From positions 832,804 to 896,803 of the forward strand of contig CAWFFW010000002.1 in the NCBI GenBank assembly GCA_963815305.1: 64,000 nt of DNA. Reading direction: 5' to 3'. Source of the stretch: CAXBID01 sp963815305 (lineage in GTDB: Bacteria > Bacteroidota > Bacteroidia > Flavobacteriales > Flavobacteriaceae). Numbering within the stretch: position 1 is the first letter of the stretch; each line of letters begins with the position of its first letter. Below the pieces are notes generated by a model. It saw only the letters and a program-made list of their open reading frames with translations, was not told the DNA's origin and made no database searches. A program made the position numbers and the translations under genes. Shown here piece by piece: positions 17,890-26,252 of the stretch.

Positions 17890-18797
17890 TTTATGATGGG
17901 CAAATTCTTTTGTTTTAACTTATTATTTATTCCAGAGACAGCTTGCAAACCTCCCGTATGAATAGCTAATATTTTTGAACCTTTTGGAAAATATTTTTGT
18001 TCAATTAAATCAAAAATTCCAAATAGCATTTTGCTAGTGTAAATAGGATCTAAAGGAATACCGCTAGCTTTTTTAAACTGATTCATAAAACTTACTAGTT
18101 CTGTATTTATTTTAGCATAACCTCCAAAATGGTAATCGGTTATTAGTTTCCAGTTATTCTTATTTGCAAATTTACTAATATCTTCTTTTAAAAAGTCGCC
18201 TTTTAAAGCAGGAAAACCTAAAACTTTTTGATTGGGTTGTGAACCATTTACAAGACCCGAAATAGTGCCACCTGTACCAACGGCACAACATATGTAGTCA
18301 AATAACTTATCAGAATCACTCAATATCTCCTCGCAGCCCTTAACCGCTAAAGCATTTGTTCCACCTTCAGGAATTAAATAAAAATCATTAAATTCAGCTT
18401 TTAAATTTTCTAAAAAATCCTTGCTCGTTTTATTTCTGTAATCTTCTCTGGAAACAAACTTAAAATGCATGCCATTTTTTTTTGCAAAACTCAATGTTGG
18501 ATTATCATTTATTGCTTTTTCCAACTCCTCTCCCCTAATAACACCAATCGTTTTAAAACCTAATAAAGCGCCCGCGGAAGCGGTAGCTGCTATGTGATTT
18601 GAATAGGCTCCACCAAATGTGAGTAGTGTTTTATAACCCAATGTATCAGCCTCAAGAAGATTATATTTTAGCTTTCTGTATTTATTCCCCGAAACAAAGG
18701 CCTGCAATTTATCTTCTCGTTTTACATAAAATTCAACATCGTGTTTTTTTAGTAATAATACCTGTTGATTCTCGCTATGTTCAAAATTAAAAATCAT
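17886..18797 (-). CDS. PLP-dependent deaminase (ACC deaminase/D-cysteine desulfhydrase family)
   Basis: A 303-residue fold-type II PLP enzyme. The Schiff-base lysine is K39 in FVSGNKYRKLKYN; the substrate-side motif GGAYSNHIAATASAGALLG follows, and GTGGTISGL binds the cofactor phosphate. Members either open 1-aminocyclopropane-1-carboxylate or release sulfide from D-cysteine; the sequence alone does not settle which, and D-cysteine desulfhydrase activity is the more common finding for Bacteria. It is slightly shorter than the typical 330 residues. It overlaps the glucosaminidase gene by four bases and lies three bases after the HExxH gene, implying one transcript. Confidence 0.85.
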   Translation of the reverse strand: MIFNFEHSENQQVLLLKKHDVEFYVKREDKLQAFVSGNKYRKLKYNLLEADTLGYKTLLTFGGAYSNHIAATASAGALLGFKTIGVIRGEELEKAINDNPTLSFAKKNGMHFKFVSREDYRNKTSKDFLENLKAEFNDFYLIPEGGTNALAVKGCEEILSDSDKLFDYICCAVGTGGTISGLVNGSQPNQKVLGFPALKGDFLKEDISKFANKNNWKLITDYHFGGYAKINTELVSFMNQFKKASGIPLDPIYTSKMLFGIFDLIEQKYFPKGSKILAIHTGGLQAVSGINNKLKQKNLPIIK

Positions 18798-18800
18798 GAA

Positions 18801-19124
18801 TCAAATATACTTTAAAAAAGCCCAAAATTTGCGTTGTTTTAGATACTGTAAATTAGATTCGTTTTGATAAGCTTCTCTTTCAAAAGAAATATTTCTATAA
18901 GCGTTTTGCCAATCTTTATATTGAATTAACCGAATTAAAAACTCAATAATATAAACCAAATAAAACGGAAAAATGAGTATTTCAATTTGTTGCCTTAAGT
19001 GAATTTTTTCATGGTTCAATAAATTTTTATTCAATTTTAAATGGCTATATTTTAAAAACACAAAAGGAAAAATAGTTAACCCCAAATACCCTTTAGGTAC
19101 CAAATATTTTGAAATGAAAATCAT
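18801..19124 (-). CDS. Small membrane protein with HExxH motif
   Basis: A 107-residue conserved hypothetical of Bacteroidota. It has two hydrophobic stretches (about 12-26 and 52-68) and between them the sequence NHEKIHLRQQIEIL, in which HEKIH is an HExxH zinc-type motif as in M48/M56 peptidases; the typical third ligand may be the glutamate in FEREAYQNE (about residue 85). It might be a minimal metalloprotease, but activity is unproven and the protein is small for the fold. It is the first gene of a likely operon with the PLP enzyme, glucosaminidase and hemL. Confidence 0.7.
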   Translation of the reverse strand: MIFISKYLVPKGYLGLTIFPFVFLKYSHLKLNKNLLNHEKIHLRQQIEILIFPFYLVYIIEFLIRLIQYKDWQNAYRNISFEREAYQNESNLQYLKQRKFWAFLKYI

Positions 19125-19175
19125 AATAACACATATTCAAAAATCAAACCATAAAATAATTTTTCTAATTTAAGT

Positions 19176-19183
19176 TATATTTG
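19176..19183 (+). promoter_or_regulatory. -7 element close to the DUF5522 gene start
   Basis: TATATTTG matches TAnnTTTG exactly and ends six bases before the ATG at 19189, so the mRNA would have almost no leader. No clear -33 TTG is present. Confidence 0.4.
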
Positions 19184-19188
19184 TTTAT

Positions 19189-19350
19189 ATGAAAAAGATT
19201 ATCCCCATTGAAGAAGGCGATTTTTATTGGACACCAGAAGGTTATCGCTGTTTTACTGAGCAATATCTTTTGAAACGTGGTTATTGTTGTGAAAGTGGTT
19301 GCAGACATTGCCCGTATGGATTCAATGAAAATAAAAACCGCCGTAATTAG
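19189..19350 (+). CDS. DUF5522 small cysteine-rich protein
   Basis: A 53-residue protein, with N-terminus MKKIIPIEEGDFYWTPEGYR and the conserved core YLLKRGYCCESGCRHCPYGF. The four cysteines and histidine (CC, GC, HC) in this core look like a metal-binding knuckle. It belongs to the short DUF5522 family, widespread as stand-alone small proteins or fused to other domains; function unknown. The gene is shorter than most ORF thresholds and lies on the plus strand, divergent from the HExxH gene. The start is supported by the TATATTTG element just upstream. Confidence 0.8.
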   Translation: MKKIIPIEEGDFYWTPEGYRCFTEQYLLKRGYCCESGCRHCPYGFNENKNRRN

Positions 19351-19442
19351 CAAACCATATCCAATAGGCTTGGTATGATTATTGATAATAATTATAAGTG
19401 AAAAGTGAATGCTTATATGAGTAACTAAATAAATTTACAACT

Positions 19443-20000
19443 ATGAAAAAAATTTTAAAACCCATACTGCTTTTGGCATTTTTAATTGTGGCATCATCTT
19501 GTAGCTCTATTAGGGTAGCTGCAGACTATGACAAAAATGCAAATTTTAACCACTATAAATCATTCGCGTTTTTTAAAACTGGAATTGATAAAGCTGAAAT
19601 AAGCGATTTAGATAAGCGCAGAATTCTTAAAGCTATTGAAGCAGAACTTTTAGCAAAAGGTTTTGTGAAATCTGAAAATCCAGATTTATTAATTAGTCTT
19701 TTTACAAAATCTCAACAACGTGTTGATGTTTATAACAACTCTTGGGGCATGGGCGCCTGGGGTTGGGGTGGCTGGGGAGGCTTTGGTCCAGGTTGGGGCT
19801 GGGGTTGGAATCAACAGCCTTCTGTTTCTACAAGTACCCAAGGCACACTATATATAGATCTTATTGATGCCAACAAAAAAGAATTAATTTGGCAAGGTAT
19901 GGGCACTGGTTTTTTAAGCCGGAATATGGAGAAAAAAGAAGAACGCATTAACGAGTTTGTTTCAGAAATTATGATGAAATATCCTCCACAAGCAAAATAA
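19443..20000 (+). CDS. DUF4136 lipoprotein
   Basis: A 185-residue lipoprotein (MKKILKPILLLAFLIVASSC, cysteine at 20) of the DUF4136 family. Typical features are VAADYDKNANFNHYKSFAF after the signal, the acidic-basic DLDKRRILKAIEAELLAKGF, NPDLLISLFTK, and TLYIDLIDANKKELIWQG. A glycine/tryptophan-rich insert (about 101-123, WGMGAWGWGGWGG) sits in the middle. Such lipoproteins are anchored in the envelope; their function is not known. The DUF5522 gene ends 92 bases upstream; a terminator follows closely. Confidence 0.85.
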   Translation: MKKILKPILLLAFLIVASSCSSIRVAADYDKNANFNHYKSFAFFKTGIDKAEISDLDKRRILKAIEAELLAKGFVKSENPDLLISLFTKSQQRVDVYNNSWGMGAWGWGGWGGFGPGWGWGWNQQPSVSTSTQGTLYIDLIDANKKELIWQGMGTGFLSRNMEKKEERINEFVSEIMMKYPPQAK

Positions 20001-20008
20001 TACAATAC

Positions 20009-20036
20009 AAAAAAAGCACCAAATGGTGCTTTTTTT
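20009..20036. terminator. Terminator after the DUF4136 gene
   Basis: AAAAAAGCACCA and TGGTGCTTTTTT pair around an AA loop, with a T-run on either strand. It can also serve the thermonuclease remnant on the minus strand, whose stop is at 20039. Confidence 0.85.
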
Positions 20037-20038
20037 AT

Positions 20039-20366
20039 TTATAACAAATACGGTTTTGCATGCCCATTATCAACCAACCATTGATTAACCTCCAAGCCAT
20101 CTTCTAAAATAATATTAGCCAAATAACGTCCATATTTACCCTGTTTGTCTTTGTATGAACGAATAGTAACTTCTTTATCAAGAACCATTTCTTTTAAAAT
20201 ATCGCGTACTTTTTATCTTCTTCTTTTTCAACGCCTCGAAGTTAGGGTGTGTCAATACCGTAAAGTCTTAATTCATTTCTTGAAAATGCAAAAAACATAA
20301 GTCTACCATAGCCGTAACGGTGTCTCCATCATAAACATCTATTATTTTTGCTTTATAATTATACAT
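20039..20366 (-). pseudogene. Decayed thermonuclease (SNase-like) gene
   Basis: From ATG 20366 the frame gives MYNYKAKIIDVYDGDTVTAM and VDL, the N-terminus of an SNase-like nuclease with its metal-binding DGDT. A one-base loss in a T-run (after VDL) moves the frame to RNELRLYGIDTP, where the next codon is TAA in place of the catalytic glutamate codon GAA; LRGVEKEE continues. A further one-base loss in an A-run leads to VRDILKEMVLDKEV, then GKYGRYLANIILEDG and the end NGHAKPYLL. Two shifts and one stop make this a clear pseudogene of about 108 residues without signal peptide. Confidence 0.85.
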
Positions 20367-20515
20367 AATTTTATTTTTTAAGATTTATAAATATATGAAA
20401 ACACTTAAACTCGCCGATTTTTAAATCCTACATCCTTTATTAAAATCACAATGTAATCGTCAATGAGATGAATATTCCGTATTTTTATATACATAAAACA
20501 GACTTAAAATAAACT

Positions 20516-22279
20516 ATGTCTAATATTATTGAATCAAACCCCGTTTTAAATCGTTTACCGAAACATTTAAAACAATTCGTAAAACCTCAAAATTATGAGA
20601 ATTATTCGGCTATAGATCAGGCTGTTTGGCGATACGTTATGCGAAAAAATGTAGATTTTTTATCCAAAGTAGCGCATAAATCATATTTAGATGGCTTAAA
20701 ACAAACAGGAATTTCTATAGATTCTATTCCCAATATGTACGGGATGAATCGTATTTTAAAAGATATTGGTTGGGCAGCAGTAGCGGTTGATGGTTTTATT
20801 CCACCTAATGCATTTATGGAATTTCAAGCCTATAATGTTTTAGTTATTGCTAGTGATATTAGGCAATTGGAACATATTGAATATACTCCAGCACCAGATA
20901 TTGTTCATGAAGGCGCAGGACATGCACCCATTATTGCAAACCCCGAATACGCTGAATATTTAAGACGCTTTGGTGATATTGGTTGCAAAGCTATTTCATC
21001 GGCTAAAGATTATGAGCTGTATGAAGCCGTAAGGCATTTATCTATTATTAAAGAGGCTTCAAATTCTGATGATGGCGCAATCGCTTCCGCGGAAAAAGAA
21101 GTTGAGATACTTCAAGAGAATATGGGAGAACCCAGTGAAATAGCTCTTATTAGAAATTTACATTGGTGGACGGTTGAATATGGTTTAATTGGTACTATTG
21201 ATAACCCCAAAATATACGGCGCTGGTTTATTATCCTCCATAGGTGAAAGTGCTTGGTGTATGACGGATAAAGTCCAAAAACAAGCATACACCATAGAAGC
21301 CGCATACAAAGATTTTGATATTACTAAACCTCAACCTCAACTATTTGTAACGCCAGATTTTGCGCATTTAAGCTTAGTTTTAGAAGAATTCGCTAATACT
21401 ATGGCACTGCGCAATGGTGGTCTTTCAGGTATTACAAAGCTCATTAACTCAAAAGCCCTAGGCAGTATTGAATTAAGTACAGGGCTTCAAATTTCGGGTG
21501 TTTTTTCGAATGTTATTGAAGCTAACGGAAAGCCTATTTACATACAGACGACAGGAAAAACAGCATTATCTTATAGAGAAAAAGAGTTGGTTGGCCACGG
21601 TATAAAAAATCATTTGGATGGTTTTGGGTCGCCTATTGGGAAATTAAAAGGCATCAATTTAGCCATTGAAGATATGAGTCCGCGCGATTTAGCCGCATAT
21701 AATATATATGAAGAAAAAACGATAACGCTTGAATTTGAAGGTAATATAAAAGTATCTGGAGAAATTATTACGGGTAAACGAAACCTGCAAGGAAAAATCA
21801 TTTTAATAAGTTTTAAAAATTGTACAGTAACTTACAAGGATACTGTGTTATTTCAACCAGAATGGGGTATTTATGATATGGCTGTTGGAAAAGATATTGT
21901 TTCAGCATTTTCTGGACCTGCCGATTTAAATAGCTTCGATTTAATAACTCATAAAATAACTTCTGAAACTATTCATATTAAAAAATCTAAAAAACGGTTG
22001 GAATTAGAAAGCTTTTACCAACAAGTTAGAGATTATAGGGATGGTAAAAATAGAACCATTTCAAGAACTAAAGTTTTAGAACAACTTATTGAAAAATATC
22101 CAGACGACTGGTTGTTATCAATTGAACTTTACGAACTTGCTTACATAGGTAATGAAACCGAACTTTGTAAACGTATTTTAAACCACTTAATAACTATAAA
22201 ACAAAACCGACCAAAAGTTAGGCAATTAATTGATGACGGTTTGAAGATTATTGAGAAAAAACAAATATGTTCAATTTGA
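20516..22279 (+). CDS. phhA: Phenylalanine-4-hydroxylase, long form
   Basis: An aromatic amino-acid hydroxylase that oxidises phenylalanine to tyrosine with O2 and a pterin. The catalytic domain (about 30-330) has the iron ligands H131 and H136 in DIVHEGAGHAPI and E221 in WWTVEYGLIG, and the motif SSIGESAWCM. At 587 residues it is about twice the length of the proteobacterial enzyme: some 250 residues follow the catalytic domain (from about 335), with beta-strand pattern and a C-terminal helical part (RTKVLEQLIEKYPDDWLLSI). Known flavobacterial homologues have this extension, whose role is unclear. The gene appears monocistronic. Confidence 0.9.
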   Translation: MSNIIESNPVLNRLPKHLKQFVKPQNYENYSAIDQAVWRYVMRKNVDFLSKVAHKSYLDGLKQTGISIDSIPNMYGMNRILKDIGWAAVAVDGFIPPNAFMEFQAYNVLVIASDIRQLEHIEYTPAPDIVHEGAGHAPIIANPEYAEYLRRFGDIGCKAISSAKDYELYEAVRHLSIIKEASNSDDGAIASAEKEVEILQENMGEPSEIALIRNLHWWTVEYGLIGTIDNPKIYGAGLLSSIGESAWCMTDKVQKQAYTIEAAYKDFDITKPQPQLFVTPDFAHLSLVLEEFANTMALRNGGLSGITKLINSKALGSIELSTGLQISGVFSNVIEANGKPIYIQTTGKTALSYREKELVGHGIKNHLDGFGSPIGKLKGINLAIEDMSPRDLAAYNIYEEKTITLEFEGNIKVSGEIITGKRNLQGKIILISFKNCTVTYKDTVLFQPEWGIYDMAVGKDIVSAFSGPADLNSFDLITHKITSETIHIKKSKKRLELESFYQQVRDYRDGKNRTISRTKVLEQLIEKYPDDWLLSIELYELAYIGNETELCKRILNHLITIKQNRPKVRQLIDDGLKIIEKKQICSI

Positions 22280-22340
22280 GTGAATGATGTATTATTTTAT
22301 GTAAATAGCTGTTAAAATCATGAAAATGATTTTAGTTTAT

Positions 22341-23111
22341 TTAGTGATTAAGGGTTTTGAGCTTTCGTTTTGTCTTAAATTCCTTATTAATTAGCTCTAT
22401 AATAGTATTTATTTCTTTTTGTATTTCTTCCAATCTATATGTGGTTTCCTGTAGAGATATACTTTTCCACCGATGTATGCCCTCGTAAACCAAAATTAGT
22501 TCCTTTAAATTTTCATCAATATTTAAAAACTCCTTCATTTTAGGCTGATTTACCAGCCTTCTAGGGAGTGTTGTCGACCCTAATAAAAGGTTTAAATTTT
22601 GAGTAATTTAACTTTTTCCATCATCGGTATCCTCAAAACGTTTTATAGTAAGGTTTTGCAAACGTTTTAAGTCGATTAATTTATTTCTTATATTGGATGG
22701 TATTAATCCAATATCACCCGTGCTCTGAAGTGATTCTATAGTGCTTGTATTAAATGTTAAAGGTGCAGTTTCCAGATCGAGTTTGAAAATCTGTTCATAA
22801 AATTGAATTGGGTTTAATACATCATGATCATATGCATCTGTATATAATTTATATTCTTTTAAATAAGAGTTAGATTCTTCAAGAATATAATTTGAAAATT
22901 TAATATCGCTTTTCAAGTCGTCTAATAATTGCATATAATAATCCTGTGTTTTTGCAACCAGTTTTTTCTTTTCATTCCAATTATTAATTGAAAGCGCAAT
23001 TAAAATTCCAATTACCACAAGTATTATTTCGCCAATTGCATTAAATAGATATTTACTGAATTTATTTTCATTCAGCATTTTTTGACGAATTTTTCTAAAA
23101 AATTTTATCAT
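22341..23111 (-). pseudogene. DUF6090 gene with premature stop
   Basis: The frame begins at ATG 23111 (MIKFFRKIRQKMLNENKFSK, then a membrane segment AIGEIILVVIGILIALSINNWN) and goes to KRFEDTDDGKS, where TAA occurs at 22608-22610. The same frame then continues without another stop: ITQNLNLLLGSTTLPRRLVN, QPKMKEFLNIDENLK, to the end at 22341 (KLKTLNH). Read through, it is 256 residues, the same length as the intact paralogue next to it (254). Only one in-frame nonsense codon separates the halves. The first 167 residues could still be made as a truncated protein. Confidence 0.8.
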
Positions 23112-23136
23112 TTGTTTTATTAAGTCTATGTTTGGT

Positions 23137-23901
23137 TTAATTACTACAACTTGACTCTAATTCTATTTCTAATTTTTGAGTACTAGAAAAAATTTGCTTC
23201 AATAATTCCTTTTCTCGAGCACTTATGATTACTGACATATTAATGTGATCTTGAAATTGCTTAAATAAAATATGTTCCTTATCCTTTTGCCAATTAACAT
23301 TTGGCATAAGGCTTAATAGTTCTTCACCATAATTATCTCTATACAAGGGGATTTGATGGTAGCCAAAAGCACTAAAGTCCTCATATTTAAAACTCAAGGC
23401 ACTAAAACCTCTTTGGTTTTGTTGTAAAACATTCACTAAATATTCTAAATCTGAATAATGCTGTAGAATAGATGTTTTCAGTTTTGAGTTGCTAAAATTT
23501 TCTAATTTACCTGAAGATGTTATATCTAGAATTGCAGATTTATTTGGTATAAAATCGTAAGATCTTACAGCTGGAATAAACCCTTCTAATAGTACTGATT
23601 TGTCATCAACTTTCTGATACAAATTCATCAGCACCTTTTTAGCAGAAACTATTCTCGCATCTAAAGATTTAATGCCTCTTTGAATATTATTTATATCGTT
23701 TTGTAAATCTTCTTTAATCTTACAGTAGTACACTTTTTCCTGTTCCACTTTCTTGAGGTTTTGATTCCAGTTATTGATAGATAATGCAATTAGAATACCG
23801 ATGACCACAAGAATAATTTCTCCAATAGCGTAAATAAGATATTTACTGAATTTGTTTTCAGTCAGCATTTTTTGTCGAATTTTTCTAAAGAATTTAGTCA
23901 T
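23137..23901 (-). CDS. DUF6090 family membrane-anchored protein
   Basis: A 254-residue protein with a short basic cytoplasmic start (MTKFFRKIRQKMLTENKFSK), one membrane helix (about 24-44, AIGEIILVVIGILIALSINN) and a large, mostly helical outer part; it is typical of the DUF6090 family that occurs in tandem arrays in Flavobacteriaceae. The first 45 residues are almost the same as in the neighbouring broken copy and the two stretches of DNA (22975-23111 and 23765-23901) are very similar, so the pair arose by duplication. Function unknown. Confidence 0.8.
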   Translation of the reverse strand: MTKFFRKIRQKMLTENKFSKYLIYAIGEIILVVIGILIALSINNWNQNLKKVEQEKVYYCKIKEDLQNDINNIQRGIKSLDARIVSAKKVLMNLYQKVDDKSVLLEGFIPAVRSYDFIPNKSAILDITSSGKLENFSNSKLKTSILQHYSDLEYLVNVLQQNQRGFSALSFKYEDFSAFGYHQIPLYRDNYGEELLSLMPNVNWQKDKEHILFKQFQDHINMSVIISAREKELLKQIFSSTQKLEIELESSCSN

Positions 23902-24047
23902 TGGTTAGCGGTTTATCATAATGAAGCACAACGTATTATAAACTAAATTTCATGATGGCTACAAGCCGTCTAATTTATTTTCAATAACACATTGAAAAGC
24001 AAACTATTTGTTCTTAAAATTATTTAAAACTTACATTCTTGAGATTA

Positions 24048-24800
24048 TTACCTAAAGCATTTCAAAGTGTTTTTTGTAAACGTGCTTAAAACAAGATTAC
24101 CGCTAATTTGGGCACGTTCTTGAAGTAATGCATCCCAATGATTTGTTCCTTCCCAAAACACTTTCTTTATTTCTTTTAAGGCTTCAGGATTGTAAGTAGC
24201 CAATTGTTCGGCAAGTAAAGTAACGGCTTCATCTAAGGCTTCGGTAGTTTTAAAAACTTCAGCAAACAACCCTTTTTCTCTTGCAAATTCTGCAGCGTAA
24301 AATTGTTCCGCATTTATTGTCATTTGAGACATCGCAGTTTTACCTATTTTCCTTGAAACCACTGGCTCAATTACAAAAGGACCAATACCTATACTTAATT
24401 CGCTTAATTTTATAGATGCATACTGTGTTGCTAAACAATAATCTGTAGCTGCCGCTAAACCTACTCCACCACCAACAGCTTTTCCTTGTACGCGTCCAAT
24501 AATCAATTTATCACATTTTCGCATGGCGTTAATAACGTTTGCAAAACCAGAGAAAAATTTTCTACCCGTTTCGGCATCTTCAATAGCCATTAACTCATTA
24601 AAACTAGCACCTGCGCAAAATGTTCTTTCACCACCACTTTTTAAAACTACAACTTTTACGTTTTTATTAGCTCCAGCATCAACAATGGTTTGCTCTAATT
24701 GCGACAATATACCACTAGGCATCGAGTTTTTTTCAGGATGAAAAAACTCAATAAATCCAACATCATTTTTTATGATAAGCTTTACATATGACTGTTCCAT
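24048..24800 (-). CDS. Enoyl-CoA hydratase/isomerase family protein
   Basis: A 250-residue crotonase-fold enzyme acting on CoA esters in the cytoplasm. The oxyanion-hole segments are visible: CAGASFNELMAI (about 62-73) and GKAVGGGVGLAAATDYCLA (about 105-123), with KLSELSIGIGPFVIEPVVSRKIG after them. The usual glutamate at the GGGxxL-E position is less clear, so hydratase or isomerase activity cannot be told apart; homologues in Flavobacteriaceae are linked to branched-chain or aromatic degradation. It stands on its own, 45 bases after the DUF4230 gene in the opposite reading order (downstream of it on the same strand). Confidence 0.85.
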   Translation of the reverse strand: MEQSYVKLIIKNDVGFIEFFHPEKNSMPSGILSQLEQTIVDAGANKNVKVVVLKSGGERTFCAGASFNELMAIEDAETGRKFFSGFANVINAMRKCDKLIIGRVQGKAVGGGVGLAAATDYCLATQYASIKLSELSIGIGPFVIEPVVSRKIGKTAMSQMTINAEQFYAAEFAREKGLFAEVFKTTEALDEAVTLLAEQLATYNPEALKEIKKVFWEGTNHWDALLQERAQISGNLVLSTFTKNTLKCFR

Positions 24801-24844
24801 GTGTTTAAAAACTATTTACGTTTTGGGTTGAAGATACATAAAAA

Positions 24845-25459
24845 CTAAAGCTTTATTTTCTGCAATTGTTCATTTTCAGTTATTGACATATTATTATACT
24901 GTAACGTCCATCCCAAAGAATTTGTTAAAATATAAAATTTTGAAAGCTCACTAATCAATCTGTTTTTAGCATTTTTTTTAAGATCAGAATTTTCGATTTT
25001 TCGTTCCAAGGAAGTATTAACCATGTTCTTTATCGCATTATAATCTTTAGCTTCAAAAGGATTTAAAAAATCGGCTTGAACATCATAATACTCTAAATCT
25101 GGATTTATTTTTATTTCTTCTTCAGGAATATTTAAAATGGTAAGTGTTTTATTTACTTCATCTATTTCAAATTCAATTTTACTTAAATCATAAGCTATAG
25201 TCACCTCAGCATTTACAACAACTAATGCTTTTTTTTCAAAGGTTAAATAGTCTCCTAAAATATCTTTTGAATTTTTGTAATTAAAAACCTGACTAAAATG
25301 CCCCTCTGTGACAATGAGTTTACCAACATTTTTAATTTGCTCTTGAATGAGTGCAGAACTTTCTTGAAGTACTATTTTATCTTCCTTGTTCTCATTACAA
25401 TACTTGAAAGTAAACAGAACAATTAACGTGATAATGACACCAAATAGAATTTTTCGCAT
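24845..25459 (-). CDS. DUF4230 protein, membrane-anchored
   Basis: A 204-residue protein of the DUF4230 family with an N-terminal hydrophobic anchor (MRKILFGVIITLIVLFTFKY). The hallmark parts are ESSALIQEQIKNVGKLIVTE (about 34-53), KKALVVVNAEVTIAYDLSKI and LNIPEEEIKINPDLEYYDVQ, and near the end LISELSKFYILTNSLGW. The family is exported and of unknown function. It lies 44 bases upstream of the enoyl-CoA hydratase gene on the same strand. Confidence 0.85.
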   Translation of the reverse strand: MRKILFGVIITLIVLFTFKYCNENKEDKIVLQESSALIQEQIKNVGKLIVTEGHFSQVFNYKNSKDILGDYLTFEKKALVVVNAEVTIAYDLSKIEFEIDEVNKTLTILNIPEEEIKINPDLEYYDVQADFLNPFEAKDYNAIKNMVNTSLERKIENSDLKKNAKNRLISELSKFYILTNSLGWTLQYNNMSITENEQLQKIKL

Positions 25460-25592
25460 ATGCTAAAATAGAAAAACATCAGTTTACTTCGACATAAGAA
25501 GCCTAACTAATGTAATTTCTGCTAACTAATTCTAACTGCACAAATATAATTTGTAAGTATTTAACCCATGTTACAAAAAGGTTAAACTATCA

Positions 25593-26243
25593 TCATATTA
25601 AGTTATTTTTTTTTGCTTTTTGAACAGCTTCCAATTTATTGTGTACTTGCAGTTTTTTATAAATATTCTCTATATGCTTTCTAACCGTTCCGACCGATAA
25701 AATAAGGTTATCGGCAATTAAACTATAACTTAGACCTTTACTTAATTGCTCTAAAACCTCTACTTCCCTATGTGTTAGTTTAATATCATCAAGCTCTTGT
25801 TTATCCTGAATCACAAAAGGATCTCTGAGTAATTTTAAGGTTTTCATAGCAATAGATGGCGTCATTGCCGCACCACCATTTAAAGTGTCTTTAATGCCTT
25901 CATATAAGTCTTTAGCATTTACTTCTTTTAGCAAATACCCATCTGCTCCCGCTTTTATAGCATTAAAAATATGCTCATCATTATCAAAAACAGTGAGCAT
26001 TATAATTTTTATATGAGGATACTTTTGTTTTACTATTTCGGTGGCTTCAATACCATTCATTTGAGGCATCTCAATATCCATTAATATAATATCGATATGG
26101 TGGTTTTCTTCTAACTTTTTTAGTAAATCTGAACCATGTATTGCAGAAAATTTAATAGCTGTATCATCAAAAAATGATAGTTTTTCTTCTACCATTCTAA
26201 TTAAAAAAGAATTATCATCTACAATGGCTATTTTAATATTCAT
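25593..26243 (-). CDS. Response regulator, NarL/LuxR type
   Basis: A 216-residue cytoplasmic regulator. The receiver domain (3-120) has acidic residues D9-D10 (IAIVDDNSFL), phosphate acceptor D56 in IILMDIEMPQMNG, the T in MLTVFDND and the lysine in YLLKEV. A LuxR-type DNA-binding domain follows (about 153-212, LTHREVEVLEQLSKGLSYSL and VGTVRKHIENIYKKLQVHNK). The kinase gene ends nine bases upstream, so it is almost certainly its partner. Targets are unknown. Confidence 0.93.
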   Translation of the reverse strand: MNIKIAIVDDNSFLIRMVEEKLSFFDDTAIKFSAIHGSDLLKKLEENHHIDIILMDIEMPQMNGIEATEIVKQKYPHIKIIMLTVFDNDEHIFNAIKAGADGYLLKEVNAKDLYEGIKDTLNGGAAMTPSIAMKTLKLLRDPFVIQDKQELDDIKLTHREVEVLEQLSKGLSYSLIADNLILSVGTVRKHIENIYKKLQVHNKLEAVQKAKKNNLI

Positions 26244-26252
26244 AGGGTATTA

